Origin: Streptomyces katrae
GTDB taxonomy: Bacteria > Actinomycetota > Actinomycetes > Streptomycetales > Streptomycetaceae
NCBI RefSeq assembly: GCF_002028425.1
Contig: NZ_CP020042.1
Span: 1,612,001-1,676,000, forward strand
DNA length: 64,000 bases
Reading direction: 5' to 3'
Made by a program: the position numbers and the translations under genes. Numbering within the stretch: position 1 is the first letter of the stretch; the number at the start of each line of letters is the position of its first letter. Below the pieces are notes generated by a model. The model worked only from the letters and a program-made list of their open reading frames with translations. It made no database searches and was not told the DNA's origin. Below are positions 55,747 to 64,000 of the stretch, one piece after another.

Positions 55747-56859
55747 TTACTGGGTGAGGTAGGCCGGCGCGCTCACGGGCAGCATAAATCGGAACTCCGC
55801 GCCGCCGCCGGGTCCGCGCCCGACGGTGATGGTGCCGCCGTGGGCCTCCACGATGCCCTTGACGATGTACAGGCCCAGGCCGGTGCCGCCGCGCTTGCTC
55901 CCCCGCCAGAAGCGGGTGAAGACGCGGGCCATCGACTCCTCGGGGATCCCGGGGCCTTCGTCGGTCACGGTGACGGCTGTTCCCTTCTCGTACGGCGCTA
56001 CGTCGATGGTGACCGTTCCGTCGCCGTGCCGCACCGCATTTTCGAGGAGGTTGCCCAGGATCTGGTCGATCTTGTCCGGGTCGGCCCACAGGTCGGGCAG
56101 CGGGCGGCTGACGCGTACGAGGAACCGCTCGGGGGCCTGGCCGTTCGCGGTGAGGGCCTGGACGTGCCGGCCGACGGCCGCCGCGATGTCCACGGGCTGC
56201 CGGCGCACCTCCAGGCGGCCGGAATCGATGCGGGAGATGTCGAGGAGTTCCGCGATGAGGCGGGTGACGCGGTTGGCGTCGGCGTCGACGGTCTCCAGCA
56301 TCAGCCGCTTCTGGTCGTCGGTGAACCGCTCCCATTTGGCGAGCAGGGTCGCCGTGAACCCCTTGACGGAGGTCAGCGGGGAGCGGAGCTCGTGCGCGAC
56401 GGTGGCGATCAGCTCGGCGTGGCTGCGCTCGGTGCGGCGGCGGGCCTCGGTGCCGCGCAGGGTGACCACGAGGCGGCTCAGCGGGCCGGTGGGGTGGGTG
56501 CGCACGTAGGCGGCGGAGACCAGCACCTCGCGGCCACCGGGCAGCAGCAGGTTCCGCTCCGGCTGCCCGTGCCGGGTGGCGAGGCCGCCGTACGGGTCCG
56601 TCAGGGTCCACCAGCGGCGGCCCTCCAGGTCCTCCAGCGGGAGCGCGCGCTCGATGCGGGCGCCGAGGGCCTGGCCGGCCGTGATGGCGGTGATCCTGGA
56701 GGCGGCCCGGTTGAAGCAGACGACGTGCCCGGTGTGGTCGGCGACGACGAGGCCGTCCGGCAGCTCGTCGGGGTCGAGGGCGAAGGCCCCGTCCGGCGTG
56801 TCCCGGAACCGCTCCGCGGCTCCCGCGGTCACCGGCGAGCTGTTCGTGCCGACGGTCAT
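55747..56859 (-). CDS. PAS-domain sensor histidine kinase
   Basis: A 370-residue kinase without membrane spans. A PAS domain (about 30-115, LPDGLVVADHTGHVVCFNRA) precedes HisKA with the phospho-acceptor in IATVAHELRSPLTSVKGF (His at about 155) and the ATPase domain with NLLENAVRHGDG, DEGPGIPEE and GGTGLGLYIV. No response regulator is adjacent. ATG 56859 is chosen; an in-frame GTG at 56910 is possible and might be leaderless. Between pheS and a methyltransferase gene on the same strand. Confidence 0.85.
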   Translation of the reverse strand: MTVGTNSSPVTAGAAERFRDTPDGAFALDPDELPDGLVVADHTGHVVCFNRAASRITAITAGQALGARIERALPLEDLEGRRWWTLTDPYGGLATRHGQPERNLLLPGGREVLVSAAYVRTHPTGPLSRLVVTLRGTEARRRTERSHAELIATVAHELRSPLTSVKGFTATLLAKWERFTDDQKRLMLETVDADANRVTRLIAELLDISRIDSGRLEVRRQPVDIAAAVGRHVQALTANGQAPERFLVRVSRPLPDLWADPDKIDQILGNLLENAVRHGDGTVTIDVAPYEKGTAVTVTDEGPGIPEESMARVFTRFWRGSKRGGTGLGLYIVKGIVEAHGGTITVGRGPGGGAEFRFMLPVSAPAYLTQ

Positions 56860-56914
56860 GTCCCCGTACCCCACATCTCCGGGTAGCTCAGTGGGCCCCC
56901 GGACGGCCACATTA

Positions 56915-57772
<858 letters not shown>

Positions 57773-57838
57773 GCTCTCAGGGTTCTCTCTCGGGTGGTCC
57801 GGTGCGCGGCCGGGGCCGTGCGGGGCGGGGCGAACGCA

Positions 57839-57872
57839 CACGGACCCGCAGGCGAGCGCCTGCGGGTCCGTG
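57839..57872 (-). terminator. Terminator between rplT and the methyltransferase
   Basis: A 15-bp perfect stem (57839-57853 with 57858-57872) and a 4-nt loop lie 36 nt after the rplT stop. Confidence 0.7.
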
Positions 57873-57907
57873 GGTGCCGGCCCCAGTCCATCGGGCCGGC
57901 GAATGCC

Positions 57908-58294
57908 TTACGCGGCGGCCTTGGGCGCGTTCACGTCGGCCGGGAGGGCCTTCTGCGCGACCTCGACGAGCGCGGCGAACGCGTTGGCGTCGTTGACGGC
58001 CAGCTCGGCCAGCATCTTGCGGTCCACCTCGATGTTGGCGGCCTTCAGACCCTGGATGAGGCGGTTGTACGTCATGCCGTTCTGGCGGGCAGCGGCGTTG
58101 ATGCGCTGGATCCACAGCTGACGGAAGTCGCCCTTGCGCTTCTTGCGGTCGTTGAAGTTGTAGACCAGCGAGTGGGTGACCTGCTCCTTGGCCTTGCGGT
58201 ACAGGCGCGAACGCTGACCGCGGTAGCCGGAGGCCGCCTCGAGGATCGCCCGGCGCTTCTTGTGGGCGTTTACTGCCCGCTTGACGCGTGCCAC
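57908..58294 (-). CDS. rplT: 50S ribosomal protein L20
   Basis: A 128-residue L20. [20 protein letters not shown] and [20 protein letters not shown] with [19 protein letters not shown] are diagnostic. Binds 23S rRNA early in assembly; in some bacteria it represses its own operon through the mRNA leader. GTG 58294. Third gene of infC-rpmI-rplT. Confidence 0.97.
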   Translation of the reverse strand: MARVKRAVNAHKKRRAILEAASGYRGQRSRLYRKAKEQVTHSLVYNFNDRKKRKGDFRQLWIQRINAAARQNGMTYNRLIQGLKAANIEVDRKMLAELAVNDANAFAALVEVAQKALPADVNAPKAAA

Positions 58295-58395
58295 TTTTTA
58301 ACTCCTTGTAGCGGGGCCGTGGTTGTCTTCACACGGCCCGAATTCGATGGGGTCCCGGTCTCGACGTCCCGCCCCCGCAGAGGGGCGGAAGGACG

Positions 58396-58590
58396 TCACT
58401 TGCCGAGAAGCTTCTTGATCTTCGCGGCGTCGCCGGGGGCCATCTCCGCGGTACCGGTCAGGCGGCGGGTGACACGGGACGACTTGTGCTCGAGCAGGTG
58501 GCGCTTGCCGGCGCGCTCACGGAGCACCTTGCCGGAGCCGGTGATCTTGAAGCGCTTCTTGGAACCGCTGTGCGTCTTGTTCTTCGGCAT
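58396..58590 (-). CDS. rpmI: 50S ribosomal protein L35
   Basis: A 64-residue L35: [20 protein letters not shown], then [21 protein letters not shown] 58590. Located between infC and rplT, in the usual order. Confidence 0.97.
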   Translation of the reverse strand: MPKNKTHSGSKKRFKITGSGKVLRERAGKRHLLEHKSSRVTRRLTGTAEMAPGDAAKIKKLLGK

Positions 58591-58692
58591 AGCGCCGTTA
58601 TCTCCTCGTCGGTGGCGCTCCCACCGGTCCTCGCGGACCGGCTGGCGGGAGCGTCATGTTGTGTGGGTGATCCGAGACGGGCTGCCCCGGAA

Positions 58693-59406
58693 TCAGGCCT
58701 CGGCGTTCGCCTCGGCAGAGCCGTCGGCGGCGACCTCGGGGGACTCCACCTCGGCGGACTCCGCCTCAGCGGCCTCCGCGTCGGCCGGAGCGGCCTCGGC
58801 GGCGGCACCACCCTGACGCTCGGCCTTGCGGGCGGCCTGCGCCTCGCGGGCTTCGGCCATCGCCTCGGTCTTCTTCTTGTGCGGACCGAGAACCATGATC
58901 ATGTTCCGGCCGTCCTGCTTCGGGTTCGACTCGATGAAGCCGAGGTCCTGGACGTCCTCCGCGAGACGCTGCAGCAGTCGGTAGCCGAGCTCCGGCCGGG
59001 ACTGCTCGCGACCACGGAACATGATCGTGATCTTGACCTTGTCGCCCTGCTTGAGGAACCGAACGACGTGACCCTTCTTGGTGTCATAGTCGTGCGGGTC
59101 GATCTTCGGCCGGAGCTTCATCTCCTTGATGACCGTGTGCGCCTGGTTCTTGCGCGCCTCACGGGCCTTCATGGCCGACTCGTATTTGAACTTGCCGTAG
59201 TCCATGAGCTTGCAGACCGGCGGACGCGCGGAGGCGGCGACCTCGACCAGGTCCAGGTCGTATTCCTGCGCGAGCTCAAGCGCCTTCGCAAGCGGGACGA
59301 TGCCCACCTGTTCGCCGCTGGGACCGACGAGTCGCACCTCAGGGACGCGAATCCGATCGTTGATGCGGGGCTCGGTGCTGATGGATCCTCCTCGGTAGCA
59401 CCACAC
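58693..59406 (-). CDS. infC: Translation initiation factor IF-3
   Basis: IF-3 with N-terminal domain from [19 protein letters not shown] and C-terminal domain [20 protein letters not shown] and [17 protein letters not shown]. It ends in an Ala/Glu-rich tail of about 50 residues. The frame is shown from GTG 59406, giving 237 residues. A strong Shine-Dalgarno lies inside it, 4 nt before an ATC codon at 59382 that would make a 229-residue protein aligned with IF-3 from other bacteria. Non-standard starts of this type are known for infC and underlie autoregulation. Confidence 0.95.
   Translation of the reverse strand: MWCYRGGSISTEPRINDRIRVPEVRLVGPSGEQVGIVPLAKALELAQEYDLDLVEVAASARPPVCKLMDYGKFKYESAMKAREARKNQAHTVIKEMKLRPKIDPHDYDTKKGHVVRFLKQGDKVKITIMFRGREQSRPELGYRLLQRLAEDVQDLGFIESNPKQDGRNMIMVLGPHKKKTEAMAEAREAQAARKAERQGGAAAEAAPADAEAAEAESAEVESPEVAADGSAEANAEA
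59380..59393 (-). promoter_or_regulatory. Ribosome binding site and likely ATC start of infC
   Basis: On the minus strand GAGGAGG (59393..59387) is followed by ATCC and then ATC (59382..59380), the first codon of ISTEPRIND. The perfect Shine-Dalgarno is the best initiation site here; the upstream GTG has none. Confidence 0.6.
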
Positions 59407-59467
59407 GGCTGCCTGGCAGACAACCGCTGACGTCTTGTGTCGTCAGACCTCAACCGCGGCGGAGAAT

Positions 59468-59515
59468 GAAAAATGCCCCGCCGGGCACAGGCAGGGGCTC
59501 CAAAACAACCGGAGC
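59468..59515 (-). promoter_or_regulatory. Attenuator-like element in the infC leader
   Basis: On the minus strand a stem GCCCC(T)GCC (59498..59490) with GGCGGGGC (59482..59475) is followed by ATTTTTC (59474..59468), an intrinsic terminator with a U-tract. A competing stem GCTCC (59515..59511) with GGAGC (59501..59497) overlaps its 5' arm by two bases, the layout of an antiterminator. Confidence 0.55.
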
Positions 59516-59682
59516 ACCGCCGCGTGCGAACCGCGGGGCGCAACTCGGCGGCCTTCCATCGTCCGTACGGAACGATGGATACCGCCTGACCGGATGACCC
59601 GCCTCCCCGGAGGGCGGTCGGGTGGGAGATCGGAGCCTCCACTTGTGGGCCGGGCACATACGTGTCCGGCCGGTCGCTGTCC

Positions 59683-59688
59683 ATACTA
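59683..59688 (-). promoter_or_regulatory. -10 element of the infC operon promoter
   Basis: TAGTAT on the minus strand (59688..59683) is a near-consensus -10. A good -35 is not seen at 17 nt, so confidence is moderate. Confidence 0.4.
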
Positions 59689-59731
59689 CCCCACGCCAGG
59701 CAAGGCCGCCGCACGACCTATCGTGGAGCGC

Positions 59732-60097
59732 ATGACTGACGCGACGCCCTCCGATTCCACCACTCCCGACTACGACGAGATGACCCGCGACATCGCGGAC
59801 GTCCCGGCCGTCGAGGTCATCACCACGGTGGCCGTCCACCTGCTGAGCGCCGCGGCGGTCAACCTGGGCCTGGACAAGCCGGACTCCGAGCACAAGGACC
59901 TCGACGAGGCCCGCAAGCTGATCACCGCCCTGGCCGGCCTGGTCTCCGCCAGCGCCACCGAGATCAGCTCCTTCCACGCGGCCCCGCTGCGCGACGGCCT
60001 GAAGTCGCTCCAGCTGGCCTTCCGCGAGGCCTCGATCGTCCCGGACGAGCCGGGCCAGGGCCCCGGCGAGAAGTTCACCGGCCCGGTCTACGCCTGA
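59732..60097 (+). CDS. DUF1844 protein
   Basis: A 121-residue protein with the DUF1844 core: DIADVPAVEVITTVAVHLLS and NLGLDKPDSEHKDLDEARKL. Conserved beside infC in Actinobacteria by my recollection; function unknown. ATG 59732 has GTGGAG upstream. Divergent from infC, so it may share the promoter region. Confidence 0.85.
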   Translation: MTDATPSDSTTPDYDEMTRDIADVPAVEVITTVAVHLLSAAAVNLGLDKPDSEHKDLDEARKLITALAGLVSASATEISSFHAAPLRDGLKSLQLAFREASIVPDEPGQGPGEKFTGPVYA

Positions 60098-60128
60098 GCC
60101 TCCGCCCGCTGACCGCTGATTCCGTTTA

Positions 60129-60180
60129 CTCAGGCCGAAGGGCCGTCCGCGACCTCGCGGACGGCCCTTCGGCCTGAGTA
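60129..60180. terminator. Strong bidirectional terminator
   Basis: A 24-bp perfect stem (60129-60152 with 60157-60180) and a 4-nt loop separate the convergent DUF1844 and SseB genes. Confidence 0.85.
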
Positions 60181-60188
60181 CGCGCTCC

Positions 60189-60929
60189 TCAGCGCGTGAA
60201 GAGCGGCTCGCCCGGCGGGACCGGGGCGCCGGCCGGCAGCAGGGCCAGGTCCAGGCCGCGCACGAGGCGCCCGCGCAGGGTCTCGTCCGCGGCGATGGCC
60301 TCGGCCACCCGGCGGGCGGCGGGGGCGACCGGCGCCCCCTCGGCCAGCACGATGGCGAGGGTGCCGTCGGCGGCGTCCCCGCCGGGGCCGAGGTGGGCGC
60401 GGAGCACCGCCGGCTCGGCGGCCACCGCGGCCCGTACCGCCGCGCGCACGGCCGGGTCGGCCAGCGGGTCGGCGTCGGTGCGCCCCTCGGCCAGCGCGAG
60501 CAGCGCGGAGCCGGTCAGCTGGTAGGGGACGGGGCCGGCCAGGTCGAGGACGATCGTGTCCGCCTTCTCGTGCGCGGCGGCGGCCAGGGCCTGGTGCAGC
60601 GGGACCGCCACCGGGCGGGCGGCCGGGTCCCACAGGGCCAGCGAGGCGAGGGAGGTGAACGCGGGCAGCGCCCTGCGGTGGCCGGCGGTGAGGGTGGGGA
60701 CGGCCATGTCGCTGGTCTTCTCGCGCTTCAGGCCCGTCGCGGGGTCCGTCTCGACCTCGCCGAGCACCGCCACGACGGGCACCAGCAGGCGGGCGTCCTT
60801 CAGGGCCGCCAGCAGCTCGGGCTCGCGTCCCCGGTCCTCGGCCCAGGCGGCCAGGGCCGCGCTCAGCCGGGGGTCGGCGGTGCCGTCGTCGTCGGAGAAA
60901 CCGGGGTCTGGAATGTTCTTGGTCGCCAC
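60189..60929 (-). CDS. SseB-family protein
   Basis: A 246-residue protein with an SseB N-terminal domain (LLAALKDARLLVPVVAVLGE, then TAGHRRALPAFTSLASLALW) and a less conserved C-terminal part. In enterobacteria SseB refers to a secretion chaperone-like domain, but in actinobacteria the function is unknown. GTG 60929. Separated by 12 nt from the mycosin gene upstream on the same strand, so probably cotranscribed. Confidence 0.85.
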   Translation of the reverse strand: MATKNIPDPGFSDDDGTADPRLSAALAAWAEDRGREPELLAALKDARLLVPVVAVLGEVETDPATGLKREKTSDMAVPTLTAGHRRALPAFTSLASLALWDPAARPVAVPLHQALAAAAHEKADTIVLDLAGPVPYQLTGSALLALAEGRTDADPLADPAVRAAVRAAVAAEPAVLRAHLGPGGDAADGTLAIVLAEGAPVAPAARRVAEAIAADETLRGRLVRGLDLALLPAGAPVPPGEPLFTR

Positions 60930-60941
60930 AATGACCCGACC

Positions 60942-62093
60942 CTATCCCGCCGGGGGCGGGGCCTGGCCCGCGGCGTCCCGCCGTGCGGCGCGCGGGCGCC
61001 GGGCCAGCACGGCGGCCAGCACCAGCAGCGCCGCTCCCCCGGCGGCGGCCGCCGGGGCGGTCCGCCGGGAGCGGTGCTCGCTCGCGCGGACCGGATCGGG
61101 TCCGGTGCCGAAGAACCGCTGCCCGGCCGGGACGGCGACCGGCGCCGGGGCCTCGGGGCGCAGCCCCGCGGCGGCCTGGAGGGCGGCGACGGGGTCCACC
61201 GTGCCGTGGCCGCGGGCGTCGTCACGGCCGCCGGGCGGGCGGGCCGTGGCGGTGTCCTCCAGCAGCTTCTTGATCTGCGCCGGGGACAGGCCGGGGTGGG
61301 CCGCCTTGACGAGGGCCACGGTGCCGGAGACGAAGGCCGCGGCGGCGCTGGTGCCCCAGCCCTCGTAATAGGCCCGGTCGGGGTCGGCGAGGACCACGTC
61401 GACGCCGGGGGCGCTGACCGTGGCGTACCAGTGGCTGGTGGAGAAGGGGGCCCGGCGGCCCTGGCGGTCCACGGCGGCGACCGCGATGACCCCGGGGTAG
61501 GCGGCGGGGTAGGAGGTGTGGTCCCCGCGTTCCCCGCCGTTGCCGACGGAGGCGACGACGACCACGCCCTTGCCGAGGGCGTACTGCACGGCCTCGTCCT
61601 CGGCGGACTCGTGGTGGGCGGTGTCGCTGTCGTCGCCGAGCGACATGTTGATCACGTCGGCGCCGTGGTCGGCGGCCCAGCGGATGCCTTCGGCAAGGGC
61701 ACCGGTCTTGCTGTCACGGGCCTTGGCCCGGCCCGGGTCGGCCTCCTCCAGGATCACCCGGACCGGCAGGATCCGGGCGTGCGGGGCGATGCCGAGGACG
61801 CCCTGGCTCCGGGCCGGGCCGTGCCCGTGGCCCGCGATGATGCCGGCCATGGCGGTGCCGTGGCGGGCCCAGGCGCGGTCGCCGCGGCCCGCGCCCATGC
61901 CGACGAGGTCGGTGCCGTCGAGGACCTGGCCGTCGAGGTCGGGGTGGCTGGAGTCGACGCCGGTGTCGAGGACGGCGACGGTGATCCCGTCGCCCTGGGT
62001 GATGCCCCAGGCCTCCTCGGCGCGCAGGGCGAGGAGGCCCCACTGGCGGTCGCGGATGGTGTCGGCGGCCGCGGCCGGGGCGGCGACGGCCAC
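60942..62093 (-). CDS. Mycosin-like subtilase (type VII secretion associated)
   Basis: An S8 protease of at least 383 residues: Asp in VAVLDTGVDSSHPDL (43), His in RHGTAMAGIIAG (78), oxyanion Asn in VGNGG (185), Ser in GWGTSAAAAFVSG (249). A C-terminal membrane span (GGAALLVLAAVLA) and basic tail fit mycosins. The region upstream of GTG 62093 stays open and encodes a full signal peptide (KAALRGAGAATALAALLVAV), but without a start. ATG 62203, which overlaps the upstream gene's stop, is in a different reading frame. A one-base change between 62203 and 62093 would join them. No other ESX gene is seen here. Confidence 0.8.
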   Translation of the reverse strand: MAVAAPAAAADTIRDRQWGLLALRAEEAWGITQGDGITVAVLDTGVDSSHPDLDGQVLDGTDLVGMGAGRGDRAWARHGTAMAGIIAGHGHGPARSQGVLGIAPHARILPVRVILEEADPGRAKARDSKTGALAEGIRWAADHGADVINMSLGDDSDTAHHESAEDEAVQYALGKGVVVVASVGNGGERGDHTSYPAAYPGVIAVAAVDRQGRRAPFSTSHWYATVSAPGVDVVLADPDRAYYEGWGTSAAAAFVSGTVALVKAAHPGLSPAQIKKLLEDTATARPPGGRDDARGHGTVDPVAALQAAAGLRPEAPAPVAVPAGQRFFGTGPDPVRASEHRSRRTAPAAAAGGAALLVLAAVLARRPRAARRDAAGQAPPPAG

Positions 62094-62199
62094 GAGCAGC
62101 GCGGCCAGGGCCGTGGCGGCCCCGGCCCCGCGCAGGGCGGCCTTCCGCGACGCCGCTGCCGCCGCCCGGGGCGTGCCGGGGCGTGGCCGGGGGTGGGGG

Positions 62200-63021
62200 T
62201 CATCGGGAGGGCTCCTGGCGCGGGCGTTGTACGGCGGCCGCCTGTGCGGGCTCGGTGGGGCGGGGTGCGGCGAGGGCGCCGAGGGTGCGTTCGACGCGGA
62301 CCGCGAGGGCCTTGGCCTCGTGGCCCAGGCCCGCTTCGGCGACGGTGCCGGTGGCGCTCTGCGCGGCGGCCGCCTCGGCCGGGACGGGGGCGTCCATGGT
62401 GCGGCCGTCGGCGAAGGCGGAGACGGCGTAGACCACGGCGGGTGCCTCGGCGACGACGCCGGCCGTCCAGGCGGCGCGGCGGGAGTCGGCGTACCCGTAG
62501 GCGGGCGGGGCGGAGAGGTGGCCGCGCAGGCCGTCCATGGTGCGGGCGTCGGCGGGGGTGAAGACGAGGCCGACGGTGATCAGGCTGCTGCGGGTGGAGT
62601 CCGTGTAGGTGGCGCGGAGCACCCGGGTGCATCCGGTGGCGGTGAGCGCGGCGCGCCAGTCGGCGGGGAGGACGGCGGCGCAGTCGGCGTCGGGCGCGAC
62701 GGCGATCCGGGTCCAGGTGCGGCTCGCGCCGCCGGGGCCGGCCTCGCGGTCCTCCAGTACGGGAGGGAGCAGGCCGTCCACGGGCGCCGTGTGCCAGAGG
62801 GCGGCGGCCTTGCGGTAGGCGGCGTCGGGGGGCAGCGCGTGGTGGTCGGCGCGGTACTGGCTCCAGGTGGTGACGGCGCCTCCGGCGAGGAGGGCGGAGC
62901 CGAGCAGGGCGCTGAGGACGGCGGCGGTGACGCGGGCCGGATGGCGGCGGGGCAGGGGGGCCGGCGGCGGCTGCTGCCAGGGGTCGTCCAGGACCTCGGT
63001 CCGCGGTGTCGTCGTGGTCAT
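62200..63021 (-). CDS. Membrane-anchored protein, partner of the mycosin
   Basis: A 273-residue protein with one N-terminal membrane span (VTAAVLSALLGSALLAGGAV) after a Pro-rich cytoplasmic part, and an extracellular domain of unknown type with two Cys (DADCAAVLPADW, TATGCTRVLRATY). Actinobacterial homologues occur beside mycosins by my recollection. ATG 63021 has GGAG at 7 nt. Its TGA overlaps an ATG (62203) expected for the mycosin gene. Confidence 0.72.
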   Translation of the reverse strand: MTTTTPRTEVLDDPWQQPPPAPLPRRHPARVTAAVLSALLGSALLAGGAVTTWSQYRADHHALPPDAAYRKAAALWHTAPVDGLLPPVLEDREAGPGGASRTWTRIAVAPDADCAAVLPADWRAALTATGCTRVLRATYTDSTRSSLITVGLVFTPADARTMDGLRGHLSAPPAYGYADSRRAAWTAGVVAEAPAVVYAVSAFADGRTMDAPVPAEAAAAQSATGTVAEAGLGHEAKALAVRVERTLGALAAPRPTEPAQAAAVQRPRQEPSR

Positions 63022-63150
63022 GCGGCGGCTCCGCCCCCCGTTCCGTACGGCTGCCTGCCCGTACTCTACGGGGCCGCCGCCCCGGCCGGGCCGGGGCGGG
63101 GTCGGCGCGACCCCTACCCGTCGGTACGGCGGTCTGGCAAGCTGCGGCCC

Positions 63151-64000
63151 ATGACTTCGGACCGGGCCCGGTACGACCGGGCGACCGCGCATCTCGACGC
63201 GCCCCTGGCCATCGTGGACCTGGACGCCTTCGACGCGAACGCCGACGACCTGGTGCGCAGGGCGGGCGGGAAGCCGGTCCGGGTGGCCAGCAAGTCCGTG
63301 CGGTGCCGGGCGCTGCTCGAACGGGTCCTGGCCCGGCCGGGGTTCGCGGGGATCATGTCGTACACGCTGGCCGAGTCGCTGTGGCTGGCGCGGTCCGGGT
63401 TCGAGGACGTGCTGCTCGCCTATCCGTCCGCGGACCGGGCCGCGTTCGCGGAGCTGGCCGGGGACCCGAAGCTCGCGGCCGCCGTCACCGTGATGGTCGA
63501 CGATCCCGCGCAGCTGGACCTGATCGAGCGGTCGCGGGCCGGCGGGGCCGAGGAGCTCCGGGTCTGCCTGGAACTGGACACCTCGCTGCGGCTGCTGGGC
63601 GGCCGGGTACGGGTCGGGGCGCGGCGCTCGCCGCTGCGCGAGCCGGGGCAGCTGGCGGAGCTGGCGCGGGCGGTGGCCTCCCGGCCGGGGTTCCGGGTGG
63701 TGGGGCTGATGGCGTACGAGGGGCACGTGGCAGGGGTCGGGGACGCGGTGGCCGGGCGTCCGGTGCGCTCGCGGATGATCCGGCTGATGCAGGGCGCGGC
63801 CCGCAGGGAGCTGGCGGCGCGGCGGGGCGAGGTGGTGCGGGCCGTGCGGTCGGTGGTGGCGGACCTGGAGTTCGTCAACGGCGGTGGTACGGGGAGCGTG
63901 GCGGAGACGGCCGCCGAGGAGGCGGTGACGGAGATCGCGGCCGGTTCGGGGCTGTACGTGCCGAGGCTGTTCGACAACTACACCTCGTTCCGGGGGCGTC
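63151..64000 (+). CDS. Amino-acid deaminase/aldolase, fold-type III PLP enzyme (partial)
   Basis: Runs from ATG 63151 past the right edge, 283 residues here. The N-terminal alanine-racemase-like barrel has PLAIVDLDAFDANADDLVRR, and PVRVASKSVRCRALLER with the PLP-lysine (K in ASKS). Further on are IMSYTLAESLWLARSGFEDV, AVTVMVDDPAQLDLIERSRA and GLMAYEGHVAG. These match D-threonine aldolase/amino-acid deaminase-like proteins. The C-terminal beta domain is cut off. Divergent from the mycosin pair. Confidence 0.82.
   Translation, partial: MTSDRARYDRATAHLDAPLAIVDLDAFDANADDLVRRAGGKPVRVASKSVRCRALLERVLARPGFAGIMSYTLAESLWLARSGFEDVLLAYPSADRAAFAELAGDPKLAAAVTVMVDDPAQLDLIERSRAGGAEELRVCLELDTSLRLLGGRVRVGARRSPLREPGQLAELARAVASRPGFRVVGLMAYEGHVAGVGDAVAGRPVRSRMIRLMQGAARRELAARRGEVVRAVRSVVADLEFVNGGGTGSVAETAAEEAVTEIAAGSGLYVPRLFDNYTSFRGR

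Larger units (their letters stand above)
59407..59731 (-). other. Long structured leader of infC
   Basis: About 325 nt, including the terminator/antiterminator pair, a hairpin CCATCGT/ACGATGG (59556-59562 with 59572-59578) and the promoter. No gene recognised. Confidence 0.6.

Noticed and set aside
56876..56896. tRNA-like start GGGTAGCTCAGTGG
   Set aside because: It resembles a tRNA D-arm, but no acceptor, anticodon or T-arm follows on either strand. Chance similarity at the 5' edge of the histidine kinase gene.

Overview
The window is high-GC (roughly 70% or more) actinobacterial DNA, almost certainly a Streptomyces chromosome core. The evidence is pervasive GTG starts, twin-arginine and lipoprotein export signals, Ala/Pro/Gly-rich linkers, several MerR/MocR/TetR-style and XRE-TPR regulators, and a gene order I remember as conserved in Streptomyces (metNIQ, argH, argR-argD-argB-argJ-argC, pheS-pheT, infC-rpmI-rplT). 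The species assignment is inference; no database was searched.

Layout. 1-3510: a DsbA-like protein, a tandem GNAT protein and the pabB-pabC pair of p-aminobenzoate synthesis. 3608-4291: a promoter, five tRNA genes (Gly, Cys, Val, Val, Val) and terminators. 4380-8680: a small membrane protein, a Ser/Thr kinase, a SpoU/TrmH RNA methyltransferase and a bifunctional siroheme/precorrin-2 enzyme. 8951-12431: a 3.5-kb cassette bounded by two long inverted repeats, holding small unknown ORFs, an XRE regulator and cutA. 12484-17746: a BluB-CobT fusion with a giant disordered N-terminus, and cobL, both for cobalamin. 17807-27605: a GNAT, the metNIQ methionine importer preceded by a Cys/Met-rich leader ORF, two small membrane proteins, a sigma factor, a Tat-exported phosphodiesterase, a PlsC-type acyltransferase and a pentapeptide-like membrane protein.

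27675-35353: a TetR-MFS drug-efflux pair with a clear operator, a HAD-like protein, a small secreted protein, argH with an ARG box and a 5' hairpin, a HEAT-like protein and an L,D-transpeptidase. 35387-40422: argR and the overlapping argCJBD operon (transcribed right to left) with an ARG box upstream of argC. 40415-51738: GNAT enzymes, a MocR/EamA divergent pair whose start codons overlap, a DUF1918 protein, a GHL10 glycosidase, 3-hydroxybutyryl-CoA dehydrogenase, an acyltransferase, a Nudix hydrolase, an XRE regulator and a SpoIIE-type phosphatase. 51923-59406: pheT, pheS, a PAS histidine kinase, an rRNA methyltransferase, rplT, rpmI and infC, all on the minus strand, with an attenuator-like leader and a probable ATC start for infC. 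59732-64000: DUF1844 and SseB proteins, a mycosin-like protease with an apparent 5' frameshift, its coupled partner, and the start of an amino-acid deaminase/aldolase.

The most interesting signals are the short, probably leaderless Cys/Met-rich ORF upstream of metN, the inverted-repeat cassette with compensatory changes in its hairpins, the infC start/attenuator arrangement, and the BluB-CobT fusion.
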